From: Novosphingobium sp. Leaf2
GTDB taxonomy: Bacteria; Pseudomonadota; Alphaproteobacteria; Sphingomonadales; Sphingomonadaceae
Length of the DNA stretch: 64,000 nucleotides
Assembly: GCF_001421325.1 (NCBI RefSeq)
Contig: NZ_LMJY01000001.1
Span: 562,136-626,135, forward strand
Direction: 5' to 3'
The translations under genes and the position numbers were made by a program. Positions 25,010 through 37,140 of this stretch are shown here, in pieces. Each line of letters begins with the position of its first letter. Positions within the stretch are counted from its first letter, which is position 1. Under the pieces are notes generated by a model. That model did no database searches, was not told the DNA's origin, and worked only from the letters and a program-made list of their open reading frames with translations.

Positions 25010-25024
25010 GCAATGACCGTGCCA
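25010..25024 (-). promoter_or_regulatory. Sigma-54 promoter of the psp operon
   Basis: Read on the minus strand the element is TGGCACG-GTCA-TTGCG, a near-perfect match to the sigma-54 consensus TGGCACG-N4-TTGCW with the invariant GG and GC at the right distance. It lies about 58 bases before the first leftward gene and faces away from pspF, which encodes a sigma-54 activator. The arrangement equals that of enterobacterial pspF/pspA. Confidence 0.88.
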
Positions 25025-25126
25025 AATGCCTGCACGCCCGGTTTTGCGCGCTTTTGCCCTTTCGCGGCCAACCGCTGTTCAAAATGAATTGCCAATGAAC
25101 GGGAATTTTTGCTAACTATTGGGAAT

Positions 25127-26140
25127 ATGGAGCGCGAAAGCCAGTTCATCGGTCAATCCACGGCCTTCCTCGATGCGGTGGAGCGGGCCAGCCGGGCCGC
25201 GCCGGTGCGCCGCCCGGTGCTGGTGATCGGCGAGCGGGGGACCGGCAAGGAGCTGATCGCCCAGCGGTTGCATCACTTGTCGCCGCGCTGGGGCGAGCCG
25301 CTGGTCACGCTCAACTGCGCGGCGCTGCCTGAAACCCTGATCGAGGCGGAACTATTTGGGCATGAGGCCGGGGCGTTCACCGGCGCCACCCGCGCGCGCG
25401 CCGGTCGTTTCGAGGAGGCGGACCGGGGCACGCTGTTTCTCGACGAGCTGGGCAACCTGTCGATGGCGGCGCAGGAACGGCTGCTGCGCGCCATCGAATA
25501 TGGCGAGGTCGTGCGCATCGGCGCGTCCCGCCCGCTCACGGTGGACGTGCGCATCGTTGCCGCCACTAACGCCGACCTGCCGCGCATGGCCGCGCAAGGC
25601 ACGTTCCGCGCCGACCTGCTGGACCGGCTGAGCTTCGAGGTCATCACCTTGCCGCCGCTGCGCGCCCGCGAAGGCGACGTTGCCGAACTGGCCGATTTCT
25701 ATGGCCGGCGCATGGCCAGCGAACTGGGATGGGATCGGTTTCCCGGTTTCACTGCAGGCGCGATGGCGGCGTTGGAGGACTATCCGTGGCCCGGCAACGT
25801 GCGCGAACTGCGCAACGTGGTGGAGCGCGCCGTCTATCGCTGGGGCGACGAGAGCACGCCGGTCGCCGAAGTGGTGTTCGACGCGTTCGCCAGCGCCTGG
25901 GCACCGGTAGAGGCCGCGACCCCGCCGTCACCCTGCGCCGAAAACACGACGCCTCCACCTGCTGCTGTTATACCTGCATCCTTGCGCGAAGCGGTGGACG
26001 CGCACGAGTGCGCCTTGCTGACGGCTGCGCTGGAACGCCAGCGCTGGAACCAGCGCAAGGTTGCCGCAGACCTTGGCCTGACGTACGACCAGTTGCGCCA
26101 TTGCCTGAAAAAGCATGGGCTCAGGGCTGGTGGGGGGTAA
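25127..26140 (+). CDS. pspF: Phage-shock operon transcriptional activator, sigma-54 dependent
   Basis: PspF is an AAA+ enhancer-binding protein without a receiver domain. The 337-residue product begins directly with the AAA+ domain: Walker A 'GERGTGKE' at residues 35-42, the sigma-54-contacting 'GAFTGA' loop at 82-87 and Walker B 'GTLFLDELGN' at 101-110. 'YPWPGNVRELRNVVERAVY' follows near 220-240, and a Fis-type helix-turn-helix lies at the C-terminus ('NQRKVAADLGLTYDQLRHCLKKHGL'). It is divergent from the psp operon, with the sigma-54 promoter between. A TTG at 25109 is an alternative start. Confidence 0.94.
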   Translation: MERESQFIGQSTAFLDAVERASRAAPVRRPVLVIGERGTGKELIAQRLHHLSPRWGEPLVTLNCAALPETLIEAELFGHEAGAFTGATRARAGRFEEADRGTLFLDELGNLSMAAQERLLRAIEYGEVVRIGASRPLTVDVRIVAATNADLPRMAAQGTFRADLLDRLSFEVITLPPLRAREGDVAELADFYGRRMASELGWDRFPGFTAGAMAALEDYPWPGNVRELRNVVERAVYRWGDESTPVAEVVFDAFASAWAPVEAATPPSPCAENTTPPPAAVIPASLREAVDAHECALLTAALERQRWNQRKVAADLGLTYDQLRHCLKKHGLRAGGG

Positions 26141-26145
26141 GACTA

Positions 26146-26991
26146 ATGAAGCGCATTCTGTTTGCGTTCGCCGCGGTATGGAGCTTCTGTTCAACCCCGG
26201 CCTTCGCAGCCGCGCCCACGGCGGCGGAAATGGCGGCGATGAATGCGGCGCAGGAGCGCGGCGAACAGATGTTTCGTTACGATCAAGCGGCATGGCATGC
26301 GACCGATCGGTTTCTCGCGGATTTGCAATCGTCTGGACGCAAGCCTGAGGACAAGGATCTGGCGCTCGGAGGCTACATCGTCGAGCCCCTGGCCGATCGG
26401 CAGTTGCAGGTCACGTTCGTTACGCAGGCCTCGGCTAGCCTGCGCGCCGTCGCTCGCTACCGGGTGGATGACACGGCAAAGGTCGACGGCGCAATGTTGG
26501 CGCCAGGTGCCGACGCCAGCCTGTCCCCACTGGCTCTGCGCATGGTGGCCGCGCGCGATGCCGCCAAGGCGAAGTTTACGACGCCGGGCCATGCGCTATG
26601 TTCGGCCTCCCCGCCCAATTCCCTGGTGCTTCCGCCGCAGGCTGACGGTACGATACCGGTGTATTTTCTGACGTCGACCATGGACGCGGGCGTATACCCT
26701 GCAGGCGGCCATTACCGGTTCGATGTTGGGCCCAACGGCGCGGTGAAAGGGGAGCGCAAGTTCATGAGCGCCTGCTTTCCGCTGGACATGACTGCAGCCA
26801 GGAAAAGCCACGCCGAAATACTATTCCTGACCCATTTTCTCGACCGCCAGCCGACCGAAATCCACGCCTTTGTGAGCCGCAACATTCCGTTGCCGCTGGC
26901 GGTGATCACGATACCCAACAAACTGGTCTGGGTCTTGGCGAACGGACGCTTGCAACGCGTCCGTTCGGCCATGCGAGATGGTGGGGATTAA
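26146..26991 (+). CDS. Hypothetical secreted protein
   Basis: A 281-residue protein with a clear signal peptide ('MKRILFAFAAVWSFCSTPAFAA', cleavage near residue 21) and a mature region without membrane segments, so it is probably periplasmic. It holds two cysteines about 60 residues apart that could form a disulfide ('HALCSA', 'MSACFP'). No known domain was recognised. It begins six bases after the pspF stop codon with GGGTAAG upstream, so read-through from pspF is possible. Confidence 0.65.
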   Translation: MKRILFAFAAVWSFCSTPAFAAAPTAAEMAAMNAAQERGEQMFRYDQAAWHATDRFLADLQSSGRKPEDKDLALGGYIVEPLADRQLQVTFVTQASASLRAVARYRVDDTAKVDGAMLAPGADASLSPLALRMVAARDAAKAKFTTPGHALCSASPPNSLVLPPQADGTIPVYFLTSTMDAGVYPAGGHYRFDVGPNGAVKGERKFMSACFPLDMTAARKSHAEILFLTHFLDRQPTEIHAFVSRNIPLPLAVITIPNKLVWVLANGRLQRVRSAMRDGGD

Positions 26992-27122
26992 GGGCATCGT
27001 GGAATCTATCGAACTGCAGCACGACGCGATCCGCAGGCGGTTCTGGCCGTCCGCCAATTCAATCGAGTTAACAGTATCTTATCGTCTGGGCGGTACGCTG
27101 CGAGGCTAGGAGACTGCGAATC

Positions 27123-27896
27123 ATGCAAGTTGGGTGTCAGGGCTGCAAGCAGGAGCATGGCGCGTTCGATATCGCCATGGCTTTCCAGCCGATCGTCGAT
27201 ACCGAGACCGGTCTGCCGTTCGCGTACGAGGCGCTTGTGCGCGGCGGAAACGGCGAGGGCGCGGCGCAGGTTCTGGCGCAAGTGACGCCGGAGAACCGCT
27301 ACGCGTTCGACCAGCAGTGCCGGGTTGCCGCGATCGAAGGCGCAGTTGCTGCCGGGATCATCGAGACGGGCGCGAAGCTCTCCATCAATTTCCTGCCCAA
27401 CGCGGTCTATTCGCCTCTCGCCTGCATCCAGCTGACGCTCAAGACTGCTGCGGCCACCGGTTTCGCAGCGGAGCGCCTGATCTTCGAGTTCACCGAGAAC
27501 GAGCAGATCACCGATCCCGCGCACTTGCTGAACATCGTCGAATCCTATCGCAAGATGGGTTTTTCCACCGCGCTTGACGATTTCGGGGCTGGTCACGCCG
27601 GGCTGGGCCTGCTCGCCCGCTTCCAGCCCGATCTGCTCAAGCTGGACATGGAACTGGTGCGCGGCATCGATACCAGTATGCCGCGCCGCCTGATCGTCGA
27701 AGGGATGATCCGCATGGCGCAGGCTCTGGGCATCGTCGTCATCGCCGAAGGGGTGGAGACGGTCGCGGAATACGAGGCCCTGCGCGGCATCGGCGTGCGG
27801 TATATCCAGGGTTACCTGCTGGCGCGGCCTGGTTTCCGGGTGTTGCCGCAGATCGTCATGCCGTCCGGTCCGGAGCCCGCAGCGGTCGCCGCCTGA
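27123..27896 (+). CDS. EAL-domain c-di-GMP phosphodiesterase
   Basis: A stand-alone EAL protein of 257 residues that should hydrolyse cyclic-di-GMP. The catalytic set is complete: Glu36 in 'YEALVRG', Asn89/Asn93 in 'NFLPNA', Glu122 in 'FEFTENE', Asp152-Asp153 in 'ALDDFGAGHAGL', Lys173 in 'LLKLD', Glu209 and Glu212 in 'AEGVET' and Gln229 in 'IQGYLLARP'. An extra N-terminal 'GCQGCKQEH' could bind metal or be redox-active. There is no sensor or GGDEF domain. Confidence 0.93.
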   Translation: MQVGCQGCKQEHGAFDIAMAFQPIVDTETGLPFAYEALVRGGNGEGAAQVLAQVTPENRYAFDQQCRVAAIEGAVAAGIIETGAKLSINFLPNAVYSPLACIQLTLKTAAATGFAAERLIFEFTENEQITDPAHLLNIVESYRKMGFSTALDDFGAGHAGLGLLARFQPDLLKLDMELVRGIDTSMPRRLIVEGMIRMAQALGIVVIAEGVETVAEYEALRGIGVRYIQGYLLARPGFRVLPQIVMPSGPEPAAVAA

Positions 27897-28093
27897 GGGC
27901 TGCCTCGTTGCATCCGACGTGCGGGTGGACTTCATCCATCCCGCACCATTTGCCCGCTTATCCCCCTTGCAATTTTCCGGAATCGCGCGTATCTGCGCCT
28001 CATCCCGTCATTGGTGAAGCAACGCACGGGCTGGCGCCGAAAGGGGCCGGCGCGAAGCTGCTTTGCACCATGCCGGCATTTGTGGAGCTACGT

Positions 28094-28666
28094 TTGGTCG
28101 ATATCGCACGCCTTACCGAAGTCATCGAACCCGAGGTCAACGCCTTGGGCTTCGATCTCGTGCGCGTGCGCATCTTCGGCAAGAGCGAAGTGGGCGACGA
28201 TGAGATTGCCTTGCAGATCATGGCCGAGGACCCGGCGACCGGGCAACTTGTGCTGGATGACTGCGCCGCGCTCTCGCACCGCATTTCCGATCGCATGGAC
28301 CAGCTGGAAAGCACCGGCGAAACCCTGATTGCCGAAGCCTACCGGCTCGAAGTCAGTTCGCCGGGGATCGACCGCCCGCTGACCCGCCCCAAGGATTACG
28401 CCAAGTGGGCAGGCCATGAAATCAAGCTGAACCTGGTCAACCCGGTCGAAGGCAACCGCAAGGGCCTGCACGGCGACCTGGTGGGCATCGCGGGTGAACC
28501 GGGGCAAGAGACCGTCACGGTGGACGACAAAAAGTCCGGCCCGGTCAGCTTCCCCCTTGCCGACGTGCAATCGGCCCGGCTTATCCTGACGGACAAGCTG
28601 ATCGCAGCAAGCCGCCCGCTCGATACCAGCGGCGCGGACGACATTCTTGAGGAACAGGAAGACTAA
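28094..28666 (+). CDS. rimP: Ribosome maturation factor RimP
   Basis: RimP helps mature the 30S subunit. The 190-residue protein has 'IEPEVNALGFDLVRVRI' at the start, 'DDCAALSHRISDRMD' in the middle, the family signature 'YRLEVSSPGIDRPLTRPKDYAKWAGHEIKL', and a C-terminal SH3-like part. TTG at 28094 is chosen because GGAG lies six bases upstream and the product then begins 'MVDIARLTE', as expected; ATG at 28070 is in frame but lacks a ribosome site. First gene of the rimP-nusA-ylxR-infB operon. Confidence 0.94.
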   Translation: MVDIARLTEVIEPEVNALGFDLVRVRIFGKSEVGDDEIALQIMAEDPATGQLVLDDCAALSHRISDRMDQLESTGETLIAEAYRLEVSSPGIDRPLTRPKDYAKWAGHEIKLNLVNPVEGNRKGLHGDLVGIAGEPGQETVTVDDKKSGPVSFPLADVQSARLILTDKLIAASRPLDTSGADDILEEQED

Positions 28667-28669
28667 GCC

Positions 28670-30304
28670 ATGGCCAGTGCGATTTCCGCCAACCGCGCCG
28701 AGCTGCTCGCGATCGCCAACGCCGTCGCGACGGAGAAGATGATCGACAAGTCGATCGTCATCGAAGCGATGGAAGAAGCCATCCAGAAGTCGGCCCGCAA
28801 CCGTTACGGCGCCGAGAACGACATCCGCGCCAAACTCGATCCGCGCACCGGCGATTTGCGTCTGTGGCGCGTCGTCGAGGTGGTCGAGGAGGTTGAGGAC
28901 TACTTCAAGCAGGTCGATCTCAAGCAGGCCGAAAAAATCCAGAAGGACGCCAAGGTCGGCGATTTCATCGTCGATCCGCTGCCGCCGGTGGACCTGGGCC
29001 GCATCGATGCGCAGTCCGCCAAGCAGGTGATCTTCCAGAAGGTCCGCGATGCCGAGCGCGATCGCCAGTTCGAGGAATTCAAGGATCGCGCCGGCGAAGT
29101 GATTACCGGCGTGATCAAGTCGGTCGAGTTCGGGCACGTGATCGTCAACCTGGGCCGCGCCGAGGGCGTGATCCGCCGCGATCAGCAGATCCCGCGCGAA
29201 GCGGCCCGTGTGGGTGAGCGCGTGCGGGCGCTGGTGCTGCGGGTGGAGCGCCAGAACCGTGGCCCGCAGATCTTTCTGTCCCGCGCGCATCCTGATTTCA
29301 TGAAGAAGCTGTTCGCGCAGGAAGTGCCGGAAATCTACGACGGCGTGATCGAGATCAAGGCCGCCGCCCGCGATCCGGGCTCGCGCGCCAAGATCGGCGT
29401 CATCAGCCACGATCATTCGATCGACCCGGTCGGCGCGTGCGTCGGCATGAAGGGCAGCCGCGTGCAGGCCGTCGTGCAGGAAATGCAGGGCGAGAAGATC
29501 GACATCATCCCCTGGAGCGAGGACACCGCCACGTTCGTGGTCAACGCGCTCCAGCCCGCCACCGTCAGCCGCGTCGTCATCGACGAGGAGGAAAGCCGCA
29601 TCGAGGTGGTGGTGCCCGACGATCAGCTGTCACTGGCGATCGGCCGCCGCGGCCAGAACGTGCGTCTGGCCAGCCAGCTGACCGGCTCGCAGATCGACAT
29701 CATGACCGAGGCTGAATCCTCGGAGAAGCGCCAGAAGGAATTCGTCGAGCGCTCCAAGATGTTCGAGGAGGAACTCGATGTCGACGAGACGCTGTCGCAG
29801 CTGCTGGTAGCCGAAGGCTTCAGCGAGCTGGAAGAAGTGGCCTATATCGATCTGGCCGAACTGGCCGCGATCGAAGGGTTCGACGAGGAACTGGGCGAGG
29901 AGCTGCAAAGCCGCGCGCAGGAAGCGCTGGACCGCCGCGAAGAAGGCAACCGCGAAGCCCGCCGTGCGCTGGGCGTAGAAGATGCGCTGGCGGACCTGCC
30001 GCACCTTACCGAGGCCATGCTGGTCACGCTGGGCAAGGCTGGCATCAAGACGCTCGACGATCTGGCCGATCTTGCCACCGACGAACTGATCGCCAAGAAG
30101 CGCACCGAACAGCGCCGCCGCGATGGCACCGTCAATCGCCGTGCCTCGCGCGATGAGGACAAGGGCGGCGTGCTGGGCGATTATGGCCTGAACGAAGAGC
30201 AGGGCAACGAGATCATCATGGCCGCACGTGCCCACTGGTTCGACGAAGAACCGGCGGCCGAGCCCGAACTCGAGGAGGCCGCCAATGCGGAATCCTCGCA
30301 ATGA
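28670..30304 (+). CDS. nusA: Transcription termination/antitermination factor NusA
   Basis: NusA binds RNA polymerase and nascent RNA to tune pausing, termination and antitermination. The 544-residue protein shows, in order, the N-terminal polymerase-binding domain (about 1-130, 'MEEAIQKSARNRYG'), an S1 domain ('GEVITGVIKSVEFGHVIVNL'), two KH domains ('VGACVGMKGSRVQAVVQEM' and 'LAIGRRGQNVRLASQLTG') and acidic C-terminal helical repeats ('DLPHLTEAMLVTLGKAGIKTLDDLADL'). It starts three bases after rimP. Confidence 0.97.
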   Translation: MASAISANRAELLAIANAVATEKMIDKSIVIEAMEEAIQKSARNRYGAENDIRAKLDPRTGDLRLWRVVEVVEEVEDYFKQVDLKQAEKIQKDAKVGDFIVDPLPPVDLGRIDAQSAKQVIFQKVRDAERDRQFEEFKDRAGEVITGVIKSVEFGHVIVNLGRAEGVIRRDQQIPREAARVGERVRALVLRVERQNRGPQIFLSRAHPDFMKKLFAQEVPEIYDGVIEIKAAARDPGSRAKIGVISHDHSIDPVGACVGMKGSRVQAVVQEMQGEKIDIIPWSEDTATFVVNALQPATVSRVVIDEEESRIEVVVPDDQLSLAIGRRGQNVRLASQLTGSQIDIMTEAESSEKRQKEFVERSKMFEEELDVDETLSQLLVAEGFSELEEVAYIDLAELAAIEGFDEELGEELQSRAQEALDRREEGNREARRALGVEDALADLPHLTEAMLVTLGKAGIKTLDDLADLATDELIAKKRTEQRRRDGTVNRRASRDEDKGGVLGDYGLNEEQGNEIIMAARAHWFDEEPAAEPELEEAANAESSQ

Positions 30305-31013
30305 TCGCGTAAGCGCCGAGATCGACGGTAGCCCGGCGGAGCGGACCTGCATCCTCTCCGGCGGGAAAGCCGCGCGCGACGAATTCATCCGGCTAGCGAT
30401 TTCGCCGGACGGGATGGTTCTTCCCGATGTCCACGCGCGTGCCCCCGGGCGCGGCGCGTGGATCGGCGTTTCGCGCGACGAACTTGAAAAAGCCATTCAG
30501 AAGCACAAGTTAAAGGGTGCGCTGGCACGGGCCTACAAGGGCGCCGCGCTTACCATTCCCGACGATCTTGCTGATCGCATCGAAGCGGCGCTTGTGCGCG
30601 CGTTGACCGACCGCATCGGCCTCGAACTGAAATCGGGCAGGCTGCTGATGGGATCGGACCGGATCGCGCAGAATGCTCGCGAAGGGAAAGTCGAATGGCT
30701 GGCCCATGCGTCTGACGCCCGCGAAGATGGTGCGCGCAAGCTCGATCAGGCCTGGCGGGTCGGTCGGGAAGAAGAAGGCAGCGGCTTGCGCGGTGTGCGC
30801 TTGCCACTGGACCGGGACACGCTGTCTGTGGCATTGGGCCGCGACAACGTCGTTCATCTGGCGCTGAACGACAGCGGAGCGGCTCAGCGAGTCGAATCGC
30901 AGCTGCAGCGCCTTCTGCATTTCCAGGGGCAGGTCTCCAGCCGGCAAGACGGCACGACCGGCATGGATGATGAGCACGGAGCGGCCCCGGCCGCGTCCGT
31001 CACGACGAATTGA
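30285..31013 (+). CDS. YlxR (DUF448) / L7Ae-like RNA-binding fusion protein
   Basis: A 242-residue protein whose first 80 residues are a YlxR/DUF448 domain: 'AERTCILSGGKAARDEFIRLAISPDGMVLPDVHARAPGRGAWI' with the family's Cys and the 'PGRGAW' motif. The next part (about 90-190) resembles an L7Ae/L30e-like RNA-binding fold ('IGLELKSGRLLMGSDRIAQNAREGKVEWLAHASDARED'). It overlaps nusA by 20 bases and has GAGGAGG before the ATG. YlxR proteins are linked to RNase P or nucleoid regulation in Firmicutes; the role in this fused alphaproteobacterial form is not known. Confidence 0.88.
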   Translation: MRNPRNDRVSAEIDGSPAERTCILSGGKAARDEFIRLAISPDGMVLPDVHARAPGRGAWIGVSRDELEKAIQKHKLKGALARAYKGAALTIPDDLADRIEAALVRALTDRIGLELKSGRLLMGSDRIAQNAREGKVEWLAHASDAREDGARKLDQAWRVGREEEGSGLRGVRLPLDRDTLSVALGRDNVVHLALNDSGAAQRVESQLQRLLHFQGQVSSRQDGTTGMDDEHGAAPAASVTTN

Positions 31014-31035
31014 CCGAAGGGCTAAGACGAGAAAT

Positions 31036-33855
<2,820 letters not shown>

Positions 33856-33868
33856 ACCCGGCGCTTCG

Positions 33869-33927
33869 CCGTCACGGCATGCCAGCGGCCATCGTCGGAG
33901 CGATCCGGCGGTGGCCGTGACGGTTTT
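33869..33927 (+). terminator. Rho-independent terminator after infB
   Basis: CCGTCACGGC (33869-33878) pairs perfectly with GCCGTGACGG (33914-33923), followed by TTTT. The loop is long but can form an inner stem. It ends the rimP-infB transcript just before the DUF1697 gene. Confidence 0.75.
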
Positions 33928-33969
33928 CAGGCCCTGTGTTTTGGGCCACTTATTTTCGGGGATACCGAC

Positions 33970-34503
33970 ATGACCCGCTACTGTGCTTTTTTCGCATCCA
34001 TCAACGTGGGCGGCAACCGCCTGACGATGGCGGACCTGCGCTACGCGTTCGAGCGCGAGGAGTTCGAGAACGTGGAGACCGTGGTGGCCAGCGGCAACGT
34101 GCTGTTCGATTTCGACGAGCGGCCCACCGATGGCCTGGAAGACCTGTTCGCGCACATGATGCTGGAGCGTTTCGACATGCGCACCTTTGCTGCCGTGCGC
34201 AACCGGGAGCAGGTGCGCGCGGCAGTGGACGACAATCCGTTCACCGGGATCGGGCAGGACAATCTGGTGCACACGCTGTTTCTGGAGCGCGAGCCGGATC
34301 CCGCGCACTTCGCCCGGCTGGCGGCAGACCACAGCGGACGCGGGCCGGAGAAACTGGCGATCGGGCCGCGCTGCCTGTATATCGATTACGTCGACGGGGT
34401 GGGAGCATCCAAGCTGAGCAACGCCTTTATCGAGCGGCGGCTGGGGTGTCGGGGCACCGCGCGCAACGTCCGCTCGCTGGCGCGGATCGCGGCCAAGATG
34501 TGA
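33970..34503 (+). CDS. DUF1697 family protein
   Basis: A 177-residue protein with the DUF1697 opening 'YCAFFASINVGGNRLTMADLRYAFEREEFENVETVVASGNVLF', in which 'NVGG.' and 'SGNV.F' are family marks, and a closing 'EGASKLSNAFIERRLGCRGTARNVRSLARIAAKM'-like block containing 'TARNW'-type residues (here 'TARNV'). The family is widespread, soluble and without known function. A hairpin follows 20 bases after the stop. Confidence 0.87.
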   Translation: MTRYCAFFASINVGGNRLTMADLRYAFEREEFENVETVVASGNVLFDFDERPTDGLEDLFAHMMLERFDMRTFAAVRNREQVRAAVDDNPFTGIGQDNLVHTLFLEREPDPAHFARLAADHSGRGPEKLAIGPRCLYIDYVDGVGASKLSNAFIERRLGCRGTARNVRSLARIAAKM

Positions 34504-34523
34504 GGTTTGCCCGGAACGCAAAA

Positions 34524-34558
34524 GGGGCGGCCGCCCGAGCCATCAGAGCGGCCACCCC
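34524..34558. terminator. Hairpin between convergent DUF1697 and RcnB-like genes
   Basis: GGGGCGGCCGC (34524-34534) pairs with GCGGCCACCCC (34548-34558) with one mismatch and a 13-base loop. AAAA lies on its left, so on the minus strand it ends in TTTT and can terminate the leftward RcnB-like transcript. Confidence 0.65.
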
Positions 34559-34601
34559 CAAGTCGGGCCTGTCAGTTCAGGCGCTTAACGAAATCAGGCG
34601 T

Positions 34602-34988
34602 TTAGCGGAACATGCCCGAGGTCACGGCGGCGACCACGTTGCTGGTCACGCCCACCAGCAACAGGTCGTTGCCCGAGCGCACGTAGCGGTAGCCGCGCGG
34701 CGGTGCCTTCACGCCGCGATACTTGCGATAATCCACGACCTGGTAATTGCGCGCATAGCGGCTGTCGAACTTCTGGCCCTTAGCGAACGAGCGGTAGCCG
34801 CGCGATGCGCCGGCGTTATCGCGGCGATCGTTGCCCCGTCCCGCGTTGTCGCCACGGCGATTATCGTCGCCCCGATCGTTGCGGTGGTCACGGTCGTCGC
34901 GCTGCTGGGACATCTGCGCCATGGCGGGCGCGGCCAAGATCGGGCTCAACGTGGCGGCGGCGAGAAGGGCGGCGGTAAACGTCTTCAT
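34602..34988 (-). CDS. RcnB family periplasmic protein
   Basis: A 128-residue protein with a signal peptide ('MKTFTAALLAAATLSPILAAPAMA'), a strongly charged middle made of Arg/Asp/Asn repeats ('DDRDHRNDRGDDNRRGD') and the RcnB signature at the end: 'YRKYRGVKAPPRGYRYVRSGNDLLLVGVTSNVVAAVTSG'. RcnB proteins act in the periplasm and, in E. coli, affect nickel/cobalt efflux; the many alphaproteobacterial members have no proven role. AAAGGAGTG lies five bases before the ATG. Confidence 0.88.
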   Translation of the reverse strand: MKTFTAALLAAATLSPILAAPAMAQMSQQRDDRDHRNDRGDDNRRGDNAGRGNDRRDNAGASRGYRSFAKGQKFDSRYARNYQVVDYRKYRGVKAPPRGYRYVRSGNDLLLVGVTSNVVAAVTSGMFR

Positions 34989-35100
34989 CAATACACTCCT
35001 TTGACGGCTCGTTTCACACCGGATAACGCGGGCACAAGCCCCCGGAGGCGTATCAGTTTGTGGCAAATTGTCGCAGCCGCCCTATTTGGACTGAAGAACG

Positions 35101-35544
35101 ATGGCAAAAAACCAGACAACCCCCGAGCAGCACTCCGTCCGCCTTCTCAAGGTGGGCGAGCAGGTGCGCCACGTCATTTCCGAAATTCTGACCCGTCAGC
35201 AGGTGCATGACGATACGCTGAGCAGCCACTCCGTGTCGGTTACGCAAGTGCGCATGACGCCGGACTTGCGCCAGGCGACGGTTTACGTGAAATCGCTGCT
35301 GGGGCAGGACGAGGAGGCGGTGCTCAAGGCGATGCGCACGCACACCGCGTTCTTCCAGCGCGAAGTGGCGCAGCGGCTCAAGATGAAATTCGCCGCCAAA
35401 GTGCGCTTCATGCCGGACGAGACCTTCGACGAGGCGAGCCGCATCGACGCGCTGCTCAACGATCCGCGCGTGAGGCGCGACCTTGATGCGCGCGCGGACG
35501 ACAGCGCCGAGCCTGCGAATGGCGGGGCCGCGGCGGCGGATTAA
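35101..35544 (+). CDS. rbfA: Ribosome-binding factor A
   Basis: RbfA is a KH-fold factor for late 16S rRNA processing and cold adaptation. The 147-residue product has '[27 protein letters not shown]', '[22 protein letters not shown]' and '[30 protein letters not shown]', the three family blocks. It lies near infB as in most alphaproteobacteria, but here two genes intervene. Its stop codon overlaps the convergent DUF1963 gene by four bases. Confidence 0.96.
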   Translation: MAKNQTTPEQHSVRLLKVGEQVRHVISEILTRQQVHDDTLSSHSVSVTQVRMTPDLRQATVYVKSLLGQDEEAVLKAMRTHTAFFQREVAQRLKMKFAAKVRFMPDETFDEASRIDALLNDPRVRRDLDARADDSAEPANGGAAAAD

Positions 35545-37025
35545 CCTGCGATCGCGGGGTCTTCCACGAAGGCCAGCCGCGCCGCGCTCCAGTGCCCGGC
35601 GGCGGCGGCTCGCGCATCGATGGTGAAGCGGAATGCGCCATTTTCCGACCAGTTCCACTCCATCATGTCATCATAGCCCAGTTCCAGCAGCAGCAGATCG
35701 TCCCCCTCTGCTAGGCCGAACAGGCGATGGGGGATTGCCGGGGGCAGCAGGTATTCGCGGTTGATGCGCAGCAGCATGTCGGTGGGCATGGCCGCGAACA
35801 CGTCAGGCGGGCCGGACATCATCACACGCAGCGACAGGGTGGCAAGCTGGGCGATGGTTCCGGGCACATGGCTCCGCACCAGTTCGCCATACTGCTCGTG
35901 GATTTCGGACAGCAGATCGGCCACCACGTCGCGCTCCTCGGGCAACAGCGCCGTCCACGGATCGCGCCCGGCAACGAAGCCGTCCACCGCCAGCACCATG
36001 TCCGGCAGCGCGGCGCATTGCGCGCGCAGGGTTTCCAGATCGGCCTCCAGCGCGTCAAGCTCCTCCTGCGCATCTTCGGCGGCGTAGGGCTGGGCCTGCG
36101 GGTCCAGCCTGAGGCGGGCCAGCGTGGCGTGCTGGCGCACGATGGCCTCCTGATAGAGCGCAAGCGGGCGATCGGAATCGTCCAGCGCATCGTGCAGCCG
36201 GTCCGCCAGATGGAACACGCCGTGCCACCACAAGGCCTGCACCGGCTCGCCCACCCCGGCAGCGTAAAACGGATGATCACGCGCCGCCGCGTGATTGCCG
36301 AAAGCGTCCTGCGCGATCAGATCTACCGGCCAGAACGGGAAGAACCAGCGGCTTGACCGTCCGGGCCGGACCGGCAGCACCGTACCACCCTCGTCATACG
36401 CGGCGGGTAGGCCGTAAGGCGGGTCGGCGAAATCGTGGCTGCCCGGCGGCACCGCCACCACTGCGCCCGTGCCCAGGAAAAACGCCAGCGAGCCGGAGGA
36501 CGGCAGCGGCGAGGCGGGCTGCGCGCGGGCCAGGTCTGCCAGGTCTATCTGCGCGACGAACGGAAGCGGGGTGCCGGCATCGTCACACGGCCAGGGCTGC
36601 GGGCCAAGGCGCGGCAGGCCACCGAACCAGCTGGTATCGCCGAACCAGTCCCGCGCGCGTTCACGCGGCTTGCGCGCCAGCAGCACGGCGCCGGGCGGCG
36701 GCAGCGGTGCGGGCGCTTCGGGCTCCGGGGTCCAGGGCAGGGGCGGCGCGGTGTCGTCCGCTTCGAACGGCACTTCCTGCGATGCGTCCAGCAGCAGCGG
36801 ATCGCGCGCCCCGCCGCGTCCGGCGATCAGCATGGCGATCAGTGCCAGCGCGATGCCCAGCACCACTAGCGTGGCCACGCCGCCCACCGTGCCCAGCGTC
36901 GCCAGGATGCCGGCGGCCAGCCCGTCCAGCATCTGCCAGCCACCGCCCAGCGGGGCGATGAGCAGATAGACGGCCAGCGCAGCGGGGACCGCGAAGGCGA
37001 TCAGTGCCGCGATCAGTCTTGTCAT
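35541..37025 (-). CDS. DUF1963 (YwqG-like) membrane-anchored protein
   Basis: A 494-residue protein with two N-terminal membrane helices (about residues 5-25 and 40-68), a Pro-rich linker and a large soluble part. '[37 protein letters not shown]' near residues 130-165 is the DUF1963/YwqG signature (W-GG-P-L-P ... L-FL-QIDL). The C-terminal half ('[37 protein letters not shown]') contains the second conserved region. Function unknown. Confidence 0.8.
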   Translation of the reverse strand: MTRLIAALIAFAVPAALAVYLLIAPLGGGWQMLDGLAAGILATLGTVGGVATLVVLGIALALIAMLIAGRGGARDPLLLDASQEVPFEADDTAPPLPWTPEPEAPAPLPPPGAVLLARKPRERARDWFGDTSWFGGLPRLGPQPWPCDDAGTPLPFVAQIDLADLARAQPASPLPSSGSLAFFLGTGAVVAVPPGSHDFADPPYGLPAAYDEGGTVLPVRPGRSSRWFFPFWPVDLIAQDAFGNHAAARDHPFYAAGVGEPVQALWWHGVFHLADRLHDALDDSDRPLALYQEAIVRQHATLARLRLDPQAQPYAAEDAQEELDALEADLETLRAQCAALPDMVLAVDGFVAGRDPWTALLPEERDVVADLLSEIHEQYGELVRSHVPGTIAQLATLSLRVMMSGPPDVFAAMPTDMLLRINREYLLPPAIPHRLFGLAEGDDLLLLELGYDDMMEWNWSENGAFRFTIDARAAAAGHWSAARLAFVEDPAIAG

Positions 37026-37140
37026 GGCCGGTTACGCTCCCAGGTTCTTGTGCCAGCTTGATTCTTAGGAGCAATATCGTCGGGGAGAACCCCGTCGTTA
37101 TCCGTGCATGGGCGGTTTCGCGGTGTTATCCCCAGTATGG

